From: CAVXEF01 sp963827315
GTDB lineage: Bacteria; Planctomycetota; Phycisphaerae; Sedimentisphaerales; Anaerobacaceae
Length of the DNA: 64,000 nt
Assembly: GCA_963827315.1 (NCBI GenBank)
Contig: CAWHAL010000001.1
Coordinates: 1 to 64,000 of the forward strand
Direction of reading: 5' to 3'
Every line of letters begins with the position of its first letter. The stretch's first letter is position 1. Made by a program: the position numbers and the translations under genes. The notes under the pieces are model-generated. The model had not been told where the DNA came from, searched no databases, and saw nothing but the letters and a program-made list of their open reading frames with translations. Below, piece by piece: positions 29,137 to 36,336 of the stretch.

Positions 29137-29907
29137 TTGTCTACCGCCTCTTCCGAAGAATTTAACCAGAGGCTTGTTGAGACCATCAAAGCTCTCTGTG
29201 CTGCAAAGAAAAATAAAGTCAGGCTCTCCTCAACCTCTTTCTATGCAAACAAGGTTCGCTTGGCACTAGCAAATCTTCGGAAGTCTTTTTTAGCGATCCA
29301 ACGGGACTATCCACCAGAACGTTACCCGAAGGTAGCCTTTCAACTGGCAACAATAGAACCCCTCTTGCAGAGCATTATTACGACTTATCCAACCAAGGCA
29401 ACCGATGAATTGCTTCAACTTGCAAATGAAATCGAATTTAAAGTTAAGTCCGATTTGGCAGCAGAACTTGAAGCCACAGACACAACGCTGACTCCGTCAT
29501 CTTCTCCCTCATTCATACCAAATGATTTAATAGAAGAACGCCACCACGTATTGAAAAAGGTGCTTTGGGAGATCAATCGCTGTTATGATGCGGCCTGCTA
29601 TAACTCCTGTGCCGCTATGGTCCGTAGGCTTACTGAAAGTCTAATCATAGAAGCCTTCGAGCACCATAGCATTGCACACAAGATTAAAAAGAGCGGCAAT
29701 TACCTTGATTTCTCAGCCCTTATAGGAGTCGCCATCTCTGAACCAAAGCTTGGACTCACAAGAAACACTAAGCGCATTCTACCTACTTTGAAGTTCTTTG
29801 GGGACCTTGGAGCCCACAATCGAAAAGCTCTTGTGCGCAAAGACGATATCGATAAACTGCATCAGGCAACACGTTCGGCAATCGAAGAACTCGTACACAA
29901 TATCTAA
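29137..29907 (+). CDS. DUF4145/HEPN-like protein
   Basis: 256 residues from a TTG start with AGGAG 9 nt upstream. The N-terminal half is helical and unassigned. The C-terminal half (KKVLWEINRCYDAACYNSCA, AMVRRLTESLIIEAFEHH, LKFFGDLGAHNRKALVRKDD) resembles DUF4145, a HEPN-superfamily domain often found in defence and toxin contexts. The classical R-x4-6-H nuclease motif is not clear: the region has GDLGAHNRK. The relation is tentative. It is the last gene of an operon with its own promoter in the accessory region. Confidence 0.6.
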   Translation: MSTASSEEFNQRLVETIKALCAAKKNKVRLSSTSFYANKVRLALANLRKSFLAIQRDYPPERYPKVAFQLATIEPLLQSIITTYPTKATDELLQLANEIEFKVKSDLAAELEATDTTLTPSSSPSFIPNDLIEERHHVLKKVLWEINRCYDAACYNSCAAMVRRLTESLIIEAFEHHSIAHKIKKSGNYLDFSALIGVAISEPKLGLTRNTKRILPTLKFFGDLGAHNRKALVRKDDIDKLHQATRSAIEELVHNI

Positions 29908-30310
29908 AACCGCCAACCGATCCTAAGAAACAAAGCTTTCCAACCATCGCGGCCTCCGGCAGCAACCGCGCAGAAGACAGAGGGGATGTTTATCGAGTAA
30001 GTAATGACTACTACAGCTAAACACTTATCTTGATAGCCTTTTGCTTGGTGAGCAGTGATGGCAAATAAATACGTTTTTGAAAGAGGGACGTTAAGAAATG
30101 TTGATATTTTCTTTTTGCACATGAAAAATGGATTTTTAGCAAAAAATGAAAATTTTAATACATAAATTAGGCTACTTTGTTAAATTTCTAGAGAGAATGT
30201 AATCGCTTTTCAAGTAAGGACTTACAACAATCTATGGATATTTTTTGAAAAATATAGTTTTCGTGGTTGACAATTTGTTCAGAGACCGTTACTATAACCG
30301 AACTTTTTTC
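29908..30310. other. Intergenic stretch, nothing supported
   Basis: About 400 nt, A+T-rich in its second half. No coding frame with a ribosome-binding site and no clear terminator were seen before the promoter at 30311. Confidence 0.5.
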
Positions 30311-30364
30311 TTGACCTTGGACGATAAATAGTATATAATTACTTACGCGTAAAAGAGATACGCG
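30311..30364 (+). promoter_or_regulatory. Promoter with a palindrome at the start point (possible operator)
   Basis: TTGACC (30311-30316), 17 nt, TATAAT (30334-30339). The perfect inverted repeat CGCGTA/TACGCG (30346-30351 and 30359-30364) sits at the predicted transcription start, a usual place for a repressor site. It could instead act as an RNA hairpin. Confidence 0.68.
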
Positions 30365-30422
30365 GAGAATCATCATATGGTAGAGCTACAAGGCTGGGGA
30401 TGTGGCCGAGAGGGGGGCTAGC

Positions 30423-30755
30423 GTGAGTATAATCAGAAATAATGGGGGCATACCAGTTGAAGTTTTATCTGAGATTGCTAAGAGAAATAAAATCCAAGCC
30501 TTTCTCCATGTTTATCTTACCCATAGGCATGATCACATTTTCCGTCGAAGGGATGCCCGAAGGAAAGACTACGTTGTAGCATTTTTTGCTCCTGAGAAAG
30601 TCGAAGTTGTTCTAGGTTGCTCTGGCACAGGTGAAATTCCAGAACCCGACGTGGTATTCTTCGAAGACAAGGAACTGGCGGGAGGTGTGCTTGGGACCAA
30701 TCCTAATAGCGCTATGGCATGGCGTCACTCCCCGAAATTGGAGTTAATGTACTAG
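30423..30755 (+). CDS. Unknown protein paired with a retropepsin-like protease
   Basis: 110 residues from the GTG at 30423, which has a GAGGGGGG stretch upstream. A GTG at 30402 in the same frame is an alternative. It has SEIAKRNKIQAFLHVYLTHR, a His/Arg-rich patch (HRHDHIFRRRDARR) and an acidic second half. No family recognised. The protease gene starts 4 nt after its stop, so the two are translated together. Confidence 0.55.
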   Translation: MSIIRNNGGIPVEVLSEIAKRNKIQAFLHVYLTHRHDHIFRRRDARRKDYVVAFFAPEKVEVVLGCSGTGEIPEPDVVFFEDKELAGGVLGTNPNSAMAWRHSPKLELMY

Positions 30756-30759
30756 TAGA

Positions 30760-31290
30760 TTGATGATTACTGACATTACTCACGGATGGTTCCACAGAAA
30801 GCATCGTCATCGTCCTATGATTATTGCCGAGGTTTTCCATCCATCTATAGGGTTTTCTCGTGGCCTTAATTTTGTGATTGACACTGGCGCAGAAAGAACG
30901 TTGATAGTGCCTTATTATGAAAAAATGTTAAAGATACCCCAAGATGAATTGGTGAGAGACCCAAACCCTATAGACACGATAGGAGGCAAAGTTCATCTTG
31001 TATCCCTTCCCTCTTGTTGTATAGTGTTCAATGATTTGCAAGATAGACCATATCCGGTGGGCAGGATAAGTGTTTATTTTTTCGCGTCTGAAGAAAAAGA
31101 CAAAGAAATAGCCCCCTTGATGGGCAAGCCTGATTTTCCTTGTATTCTTGGTAGGGATGTATTACAACAACTTTCTTTAGGTTATTGTCAAACATCTGAT
31201 TACTTGTTTGTAACAAGAAACACTAAAGAGTATCGAGATGTTATGCAGCGAGAGTTTCCTAAACCACCTATTAGAGCGTGGTTGGAATAA
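30760..31290 (+). CDS. Retropepsin-like aspartic protease
   Basis: 176 residues. LNFVIDTGAERTLIVP is the D-T/S-G active-site loop, and FPCILGRDVLQQLSLGYC is the hydrophobic-hydrophobic-G second motif of retropepsin-fold proteases. Such single-domain proteases act as dimers. Codon use is more A+T-rich than in the core genes around it. It is probably cytoplasmic, as no signal peptide is seen. The small partner gene directly upstream could be a substrate or an inhibitor (inference). Confidence 0.75.
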   Translation: MMITDITHGWFHRKHRHRPMIIAEVFHPSIGFSRGLNFVIDTGAERTLIVPYYEKMLKIPQDELVRDPNPIDTIGGKVHLVSLPSCCIVFNDLQDRPYPVGRISVYFFASEEKDKEIAPLMGKPDFPCILGRDVLQQLSLGYCQTSDYLFVTRNTKEYRDVMQREFPKPPIRAWLE

Positions 31291-31711
31291 GTGTATTACA
31301 GCTTTCTCTTTGTCTAAGCTATAGTAGTTATTACTTAACCTGACAAATAACTCCCTCCATATTCCACGCTGTTCCTGCCTGCAGTTCGGATACTATTTTT
31401 ACTTAACTCCGTCCCTTACGGCCCTGCGTAATCCTGTACGTTTCCTCATCACGGCCTCCGCCAGCACCAGCAGGACCTTGCGTCTTAGATCGTCTACTGA
31501 ACGCTACACGTTGTTGGAATTTAGAGATACTTAAGATTCAGAGGTTAAGAAAAGAATACCTAAGTATCTTAGGTATTCCCCTCGATAGATGACACCCCAA
31601 CTTTTAGCTTTTTAGTTTTGGTTTTGCACTCTTGTACGCCTATGGCGTATTTAGGTTTACGTTTTTAACTCTTGCGCAATACGCATCACACATCACACAA
31701 TACGAAATAAA

Positions 31712-31749
31712 TCCGTGTTTGAAATTTTCGCCCCGCGACGTCAATTTTT
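31712..31749 (+). repeat. 38 bp direct repeat, copy 1 (copy 2 at 32508-32545)
   Basis: Both copies are identical over 38 nt, beginning TCCGTGTTTGAAATTTTC and ending GACGTCAATTTTT, 796 nt apart. Confidence 0.8.
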
Positions 31750-31824
31750 CGCTTTTGTCTCTTTTTGTGTCTAAATCCGTGAAATCTGTGTAATCCGTGG
31801 TTAAAAAATCTCTATGTTTTTTGC

Positions 31825-31850
31825 GCTAGGTGGTATCGCCACCTGCTGAA
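31825..31850 (-). repeat. CCACCT palindrome, inverted-orientation copy (another at 32231-32257)
   Basis: Reads GCTAGGTGGTATCGCCACCT. It is the reverse complement of the family CAGTAGGTGGTAATACCACC+TAGCGCA found at 35116 and in the array from 35634. A second copy in this orientation is at 32231-32257. Confidence 0.75.
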
Positions 31851-32507
31851 CGCCAAGCCGACCAAAAAGCCTTCCTTAATCTATGTAAATCTGTGTTCAT
31901 CTGTGGCTAATTAAATTCGTGCTAATTCGTGTGAATTCGTGGTTAATTTCTCTGCGACAATCCGCGCAATCTGCGTCTAAAAAATTTATCCGCCTCTGGC
32001 GGATTCCTCTGACGACATACGATATACGCAATACGTAACGAGCTGCGCAACCGCATTAATCTTTGATTTTTGATTTGTATTTTTTATCTTTTCTTTTTGA
32101 TTTTTAATTTTCTTCCGCGGTCGCCGGCACCACCAGCAACCAAACCAAAAACCTCAAAACCCCTCATTCAAAAACCATGATTCTTAAATCACTACATTAG
32201 TATATATGCATATACTAATATACTTTCCGACGCTAGGTGGTATTACCACCTACTGAAATTTCCCCGAAGGCAGTACAGTGCCTGCCCGCCATCTGTGTGG
32301 CGGGTCAGTCCGTGTTTCCAAGTCCGTGTTACTTGTCCGCCGAAGCCTTGTGCGAAGGTAAAGCGCTAAAGCCGAACCATCTCTCTCCATACCTTATTAA
32401 AATGCTCGTAGTCCTTTTGATTAATCAAAAGGACTATGGCACTGCCTGCCAAGTTAACCAAGACCGAGCTATTCTCCGCATAATCCACGTCTAAAAATCC
32501 ATGTAGG

Positions 32508-32545
32508 TCCGTGTTTGAAATTTTCGCCCCGCGACGTCAATTTTT
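32508..32545 (+). repeat. 38 bp direct repeat, copy 2
   Basis: Identical to 31712-31749. Confidence 0.8.
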
Positions 32546-32880
32546 AGTTTTGAGTTTCCCCGCGCCCCCCACTCATCTACTCATTCACCCATCTACTCGT
32601 TCAATCATTTGCGCAACTTGTCCCGAACATCGCCAAAGGAGTTCCGGACATCACTTGTCTGAATAGCATCAAGTGCGCAAGTACTTGCGCAACCAAATGC
32701 GCGTGCTACAGGCGAACCGCCTTTGCATCTACTTCTCTATGAACAATGAACTATGAACTATTAACCAAAATACTTGCGCATTTATGACGAAAAATCCCTT
32801 ATTTCGCCTGCGCGTTTGTGACGAAATTCTCGATGAACTATGAACCACGAACTAAAAACTGTGCGAATTGTTCGATTCGA

Positions 32881-33028
32881 ACAATTTGCGCAAGGGGGGT
32901 ACTTCAATCACTGTCCAAAACATATCAATTTTGTGCAATTTTTGCTAATTTTTGCAAATTTCTTACAATTTTTACCAATTTTTTACATTTTTTTGCATTT
33001 TTTTCACTCGACTTGCGCGTTTGATGCG
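32881..33028 (+). repeat. Left arm of a ~148 bp inverted repeat made of phased A/T tracts
   Basis: Its reverse complement matches 34726-34872 almost base for base, including the ends (CGCATCAAACGCGCAAGTCG and GGACAGTGATTGA). The inner part is a string of A4-A7 tracts spaced about 10-11 nt, as in intrinsically curved DNA. Weaker matches continue outside on both sides (32780-32823 with 34975-35022). Confidence 0.85.
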
Positions 33029-33146
33029 AAAATTCTAACGTTTTTGCCTTGCCTAAATTGCCTAAACGTTACAATCTAACTGCAATTTGCCCTTGATAAA
33101 CGCCGATGATTCTGGTAAGCTATCGATAGTGTTAGGGGAAGTTGCA

Positions 33147-33503
33147 ATGGTAAGTAAGGATAAAAGCAGCGAACAAATAGATGCCGATATCCTGCAATGC
33201 AGGGCGGATATCCTTCGCGCTCATGATATAACGCCTCCATACGCCAAAACAGGCGGCAAGCCCCCCCTATCGTCGCAGCACACCGACAAAAACACAAACC
33301 GCCCCGCTGCGATAGAATCGCCAACAGCTAATCCTGCCAAGGTTCGTGAAGATGTTGCCCCGATACCCATAGAAGCAGCCGAACACAAAACGGCGGATTC
33401 GCCAACGGTAAATCATAAACCGGCTGTAACTCGTGGTGAGCTTGTCGAACCCACTAATCAGCACGGTAATCCGGAGATACCGAAATTCAACCTAGCTGAA
33501 TGA
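33147..33503 (+). CDS. Low-complexity protein, first gene of the inverted-repeat-bounded operon
   Basis: 118 residues from the ATG at 33147, with AGGGGAAG upstream. It begins MVSKDKSSEQIDADILQCRA with DILRAHDITPPYAKTGGKPP, then a long Pro/Ala/Thr-rich region that looks disordered. Near the C-terminus TRGELVEPT is encoded by a copy of the genome's dispersed repeat (33429-33452). No signal peptide or helix is predicted by eye, and no family was recognised. The next gene starts 4 nt after its stop. Confidence 0.55.
   Translation: MVSKDKSSEQIDADILQCRADILRAHDITPPYAKTGGKPPLSSQHTDKNTNRPAAIESPTANPAKVREDVAPIPIEAAEHKTADSPTVNHKPAVTRGELVEPTNQHGNPEIPKFNLAE
33429..33452 (-). repeat. Dispersed GGATTCGACAAGCTCACCAC-type repeat inside a coding frame
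   Basis: The inverse copy reads ACTCGTGGTGAGCTTGTCGA+ACC and adds TRGELVEP to the protein without breaking its frame. Confidence 0.7.
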
Positions 33504-33507
33504 TATT

Positions 33508-33732
33508 ATGGCGGAACAGCGAAGAATCACCGCTATAAAAAGAAAGGCTCCCGGTAAAAGAATCGAGGTTGTAAGCGCACCGTCAGTTACCGGTTCAGTC
33601 GGTTCTACCAGCCCATTGCAATGGCTGAAACCGCCGGCACGGGAGCAAATCATTGTGGAAATCGTGGCAAGGGATATCGAAAAACTCTGCCGTGGTAATA
33701 TACTGATAACTGGTAATCGGTCAAAAGGTTAA
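33508..33732 (+). CDS. Small basic protein, second gene of the operon
   Basis: 74 residues: a basic N-terminus (RRITAIKRKAPGKR), a Ser/Gly/Thr linker, then REQIIVEIVARDIEKLCRGN, which looks like one amphipathic helix. No family recognised. It is 4 nt from the gene before and 41 nt from the gene after. Confidence 0.5.
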   Translation: MAEQRRITAIKRKAPGKRIEVVSAPSVTGSVGSTSPLQWLKPPAREQIIVEIVARDIEKLCRGNILITGNRSKG

Positions 33733-33773
33733 ATGGCAATAACCAGTTACCAAATACAGTTTGCGATGTACGA

Positions 33774-34547
33774 ATGAATCTGCAAGACATATTTCAACAA
33801 ATCAAAGACGCCGTCAACAGCTTCCTCTTCAAACTCGGCCTGCCGAGTCTGGGAGGAATGCACGCCAAACTGATTCTCACGGTTTTCTTCGCTACCGTAG
33901 TTGGATTCGTGGTACTTATGTTGATTCTAAAAGTGCTGAAAAAGCGAAGCTTAAAAAAAAGCATCATTATCAATCTTGAGAGCAGTGATGCACCTCCTGC
34001 TCAAGAGACGCAGAAGAAATATGACATTATCGTCCGGCGAATTAACCAAGCTGGGAAGAAATGCAAAAGCATCTTATTTGCCTCGCCTGACGCCGCTGCC
34101 TTGCCTGTAACGGTGCCGGTCAATGCAGCTATCGGCTTAGCCAAGGGCAAGAAAAGCTGTCTGCTGATAGACCTTGACCTCGACCGCAATGCTGTCGCGA
34201 GGGTATTTGAGATTAATATCGCAGAGAACGATGTGCAAGCCAGAGCGTTTAAGACTGAATTTGAGAATTTGTGGGTCTGGCCGGCGTGCTTTTTTACGCG
34301 GCTTAAGCATATGAATATAAAGGAGATAGCACAAAAATCGCTGGACAAATTTGATAGGGTGGTAATAAACGCTCCCACATTAGCTGACAGTTGTGACCGA
34401 AGACTAATCATATCAGCAGCAGATGTTGCGTTTATCTGCGCAAAAGATATGGCTGATGCAGCGGAACTGCTGCAGTTAATGAAAGAATTAGACTGCCGGG
34501 TAATCGGCAGTATTCAAATCACATCCCCTGAAACAACAAGCATTTAG
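33774..34547 (+). CDS. Membrane-anchored degenerate BY-kinase/ParA-like P-loop protein
   Basis: 257 residues. One membrane helix (AKLILTVFFATVVGFVVLML, about residues 30-50) is followed by a basic stretch and a SIMIBI-type domain similar to CpsD/CapB tyrosine kinases. The Walker A' strand is kept (KSCLLIDLDLDR), but Walker A reads SPDAAALPVTVPVN, without the GxxxxGK[ST] lysine, and Walker B reads FDRVVINAP, with Asn for Asp. No tyrosine cluster is at the C-terminus. It should therefore not hydrolyse ATP in the usual way. I infer a pseudo-ATPase membrane adaptor. The operon is flanked by the inverted repeats at 32881 and 34726. Confidence 0.65.
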   Translation: MNLQDIFQQIKDAVNSFLFKLGLPSLGGMHAKLILTVFFATVVGFVVLMLILKVLKKRSLKKSIIINLESSDAPPAQETQKKYDIIVRRINQAGKKCKSILFASPDAAALPVTVPVNAAIGLAKGKKSCLLIDLDLDRNAVARVFEINIAENDVQARAFKTEFENLWVWPACFFTRLKHMNIKEIAQKSLDKFDRVVINAPTLADSCDRRLIISAADVAFICAKDMADAAELLQLMKELDCRVIGSIQITSPETTSI

Positions 34548-34725
34548 AAATCCGCCTACAGCGGGTAAAAGGCGGATAAATCCGCCACACATATTGGCGG
34601 ATAAACTTGCGCACTAACCGTGGGCCAGCGGAATTACAGAAAAATGGTGATTTTTGAGGGGTGGGTTTTGGGGGTAAAATGGTGTTAAGTTACAGCGATT
34701 GGGTAATGTGGAAAAGATAAAACTT

Positions 34726-34872
34726 CGCATCAAACGCGCAAGTCGCGTGAAAAAAATGCAAAAAATTGTAAAAAATTGGTAAAAATTGTAAGAAATTTGC
34801 AAAAATTAGCAAAAATTGCACAAAATTGGTGCGTTTTGGACAGTGATTGACGTACCCCCTTGCGCGAATTTG
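34726..34872 (-). repeat. Right arm of the ~148 bp inverted repeat
   Basis: Matches the reverse complement of 32881-33028, with only scattered differences. The A-tracts recur every 10-11 nt. Confidence 0.85.
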
Positions 34873-35115
34873 CGCAGCGAGTTCGTAGTCGGTAGTTCAT
34901 AGTTCATAGAAAAGTTCAGCCACAAAGAACACAGAGCTCACAGAGAATTTTTGGTTCATAGTTCATAGAGAAATTAGTCACAAACGCGCAGGCAAAATAA
35001 GGAAATTTTCACATCAAATGCGCAAGTGAAAAAAGGGAATTTTCGTATCAAACGCGCGAGTATTTTGGGTTTCCTTTTGACACGGATTGACACGGTAACA
35101 TCTTTGGGAAAATTC

Positions 35116-35142
35116 CAGTAGGTGGCAATACCACCTAGCGCA
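35116..35142 (+). repeat. CCACCT palindrome, forward copy next to padR
   Basis: CAGTAGGTGGCAATACCACC then TAGCGCA, the same orientation as the tandem array at 35634-35994. Confidence 0.75.
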
Positions 35143-35187
35143 TTATTTGACCAGAAGAAAAGAAACAACGAAGCAAAATGTGCATGG

Positions 35188-35529
35188 TTATTTGCCCTGT
35201 TCGATAAAGTCGGCCTGTCGCTCGATTGCCTGCCAATAGCCGTTCATATTAGCAAGGGTCCGGCGGCCTGTTTCGGTCAACCGGTAATATTTCCTTGCGG
35301 GACCATCAGGGGACTTGGCTTGTGTGGTTTTCACAAGTCCTTGTTGTTTGAGTCGCCTAAGGATGCTGTAAATTGTTCCTTCGCTTATGAGCAAGCCTTT
35401 GGATTTACGAAACTTCCTTTCTATCTCGTAGCCATACATTCTTCGGTTGCGTATGTCGTTAAGAATGGTCAGTACGAGAAACCCCCTGCGGGCCTGGTTC
35501 GTCCAGTTTTTGAAGAAGACGACGTTCAT
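35188..35529 (-). CDS. PadR-family transcriptional regulator
   Basis: 113 residues. The winged helix reads VLTILNDIRNRRMYGYEIER, GLLISEGTIYSILRRLKQQG and KYYRLTETGRRTLANM, all PadR signatures. PadR proteins repress efflux or detoxification genes and respond to small molecules. No adjacent target gene exists here; it stands alone among repeats. Its promoter is fused to a degenerate CCACCT palindrome, so it could regulate itself there. Confidence 0.88.
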   Translation of the reverse strand: MNVVFFKNWTNQARRGFLVLTILNDIRNRRMYGYEIERKFRKSKGLLISEGTIYSILRRLKQQGLVKTTQAKSPDGPARKYYRLTETGRRTLANMNGYWQAIERQADFIEQGK

Positions 35530-35536
35530 AAGTAGT

Positions 35537-35564
35537 ATGATAAACGGATTTTAGTATCTGTCAA
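35537..35564 (-). promoter_or_regulatory. padR promoter, probably leaderless, overlapping a palindrome copy
   Basis: Minus-strand TTGACA (35559-35564), 16 nt, TATCAT (35537-35542). Transcription would begin at about 35530, next to the start codon at 35529, and no ribosome-binding site is present. The -35 box lies within a degenerate copy of the CCACCT palindrome (35552-35578). Confidence 0.55.
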
Positions 35565-35633
35565 TGCCACCTAGCACAGTACAACAAAGATTTTTTAGAC
35601 GCGGATTGACGATGTACTGCCTTTGGGGAATGT

Positions 35634-35994
35634 CAGTATGTGGCAGTACCACCCAGCGCAGATAGTTAAGAATATTATGGGAGGTTACTGGGAGAGTTGT
35701 GTGGGCAATGAGAGATTCAGTAGGTGGTGATGCCACCTAGTGCAAATAGGCAAGGAAGTTGTGAGAGATTGCGGGGAGAGAGTATGGAGGTGAGAGGCGT
35801 TCAGTAGGTGGTGATACCACTTAGCGCAGATAAGCAAAGATGTTGTGGGAAGTTGGGGGGAGAGTATGGGGCAATGAGAGATTCAGTAGGTGGTGATGCC
35901 ACATAGCGCAGATAGACAAGGAGCCTATGAGAGACTGCAGGAGAAAGTATGGGAGCAGAAGAGATTTCAGTAGGTGGTAATACCACCTAGCGCA
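35634..35994 (+). repeat. Tandem array of ~84 bp units, each with a 27 bp CCACCT palindrome
   Basis: Palindromes at 35634, 35718, 35802, 35884 and 35968 are spaced 84, 84, 82 and 84 nt. The consensus is CAGTAGGTGGTRATACCACC then TAGCGCA. The intervening ~57 nt also resemble each other (GATAGGCAAGGA..., GGGGAGAGTATGG..., AATGAGAGATT), so the unit is the whole 84 bp and the spacers are not unique. Confidence 0.85.
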
Positions 35995-36336
35995 AATAAA
36001 CAAAGATTCTTTTTAGATGTGGATTCTGTGCAGGCTGGGTTTTGCTAACGGCTGGTGGCGGCGGAGGCATCCGCCGGAGGCGGGTAAACCCTCCATACGG
36101 ACGGCGGGTAAACTTCCTCATTCGACTCCTTCGATGTAGCTCAGGATAAATACACTCAGGGTTAAAAGCTGCGGTTGCGGCGGAGAAAATAAAGTGGATC
36201 CCGGATAACGACCTTCCGGGACGGGCGGGCAAGCTGGGCAGCAACAGCAAACTCGTCGCACGTGGTTAGTCGCTCGTATCTCGCAGAACACCGCACCGAG
36301 GCCGAGCAGCAAAAGCCTATGTACTTTTGACTCCAT
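35995..36336. other. Intergenic, nothing clearly supported
   Basis: About 340 nt downstream of the RDD gene. It includes GGAGGCATCCGCCGGAGGCG (36062-36081) and a GTAGCTCAGGATAAATACAC stretch (36134-36153) that resembles a degenerate dispersed repeat. No gene and no clear terminator. Confidence 0.45.

Larger units (their letters stand above)
31291..33146. other. Repeat-rich non-coding region (left flank)
   Basis: About 1.85 kb of degenerate repeats with no supported gene. It contains strings of CCGTG/TCTGTG motifs (such as AATCCGTG, AATCTGTG, ATTCGTG) at 31780-31960, GTACGCCTATGGCGTAT (31634-31650), TTTATCCGCCTCTGGCGGAT (31984-32003), two copies of the CCACCT palindrome, ATGAACTATGAAC strings near 32740-32850, and the left inverted repeat. 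Short open frames at 32237-32494 and 32818-33079 run through the repeats and are not genes. Confidence 0.7.
34548..35187. other. Non-coding right flank with repeats
   Basis: Holds TTTATCCGCC/GGCGGAT elements (34549-34610), the right inverted repeat, strings of TTCATAGTTCATAG (34890-34970), ACAAACGCGCA and CAAATGCGCAAG motifs (34980-35060), and one CCACCT palindrome (35116-35142). No gene is supported. Confidence 0.65.

Noticed and set aside
30402..30422. GTG at 30402 as start of the 30.4 kb gene
   Set aside because: The GTG at 30423 has a better-placed purine-rich ribosome-binding site, though 30402 cannot be excluded.
32237..33079. Short open frames at 32237-32494 and 32818-33079
   Set aside because: They run through dispersed repeats and the inverted-repeat arm, have low-complexity Phe/Leu-rich products and no ribosome-binding site.
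32881..34872. Insertion sequence or transposon with terminal inverted repeats
   Set aside because: No transposase, no target-site duplication recognised, and the repeats are A-tract rich rather than IS-like. Kept only as a possible non-autonomous cassette.
35634..35994. Possible CRISPR array
   Set aside because: The spacers resemble each other and the repeat unit is the full 84 bp; no cas gene is near.
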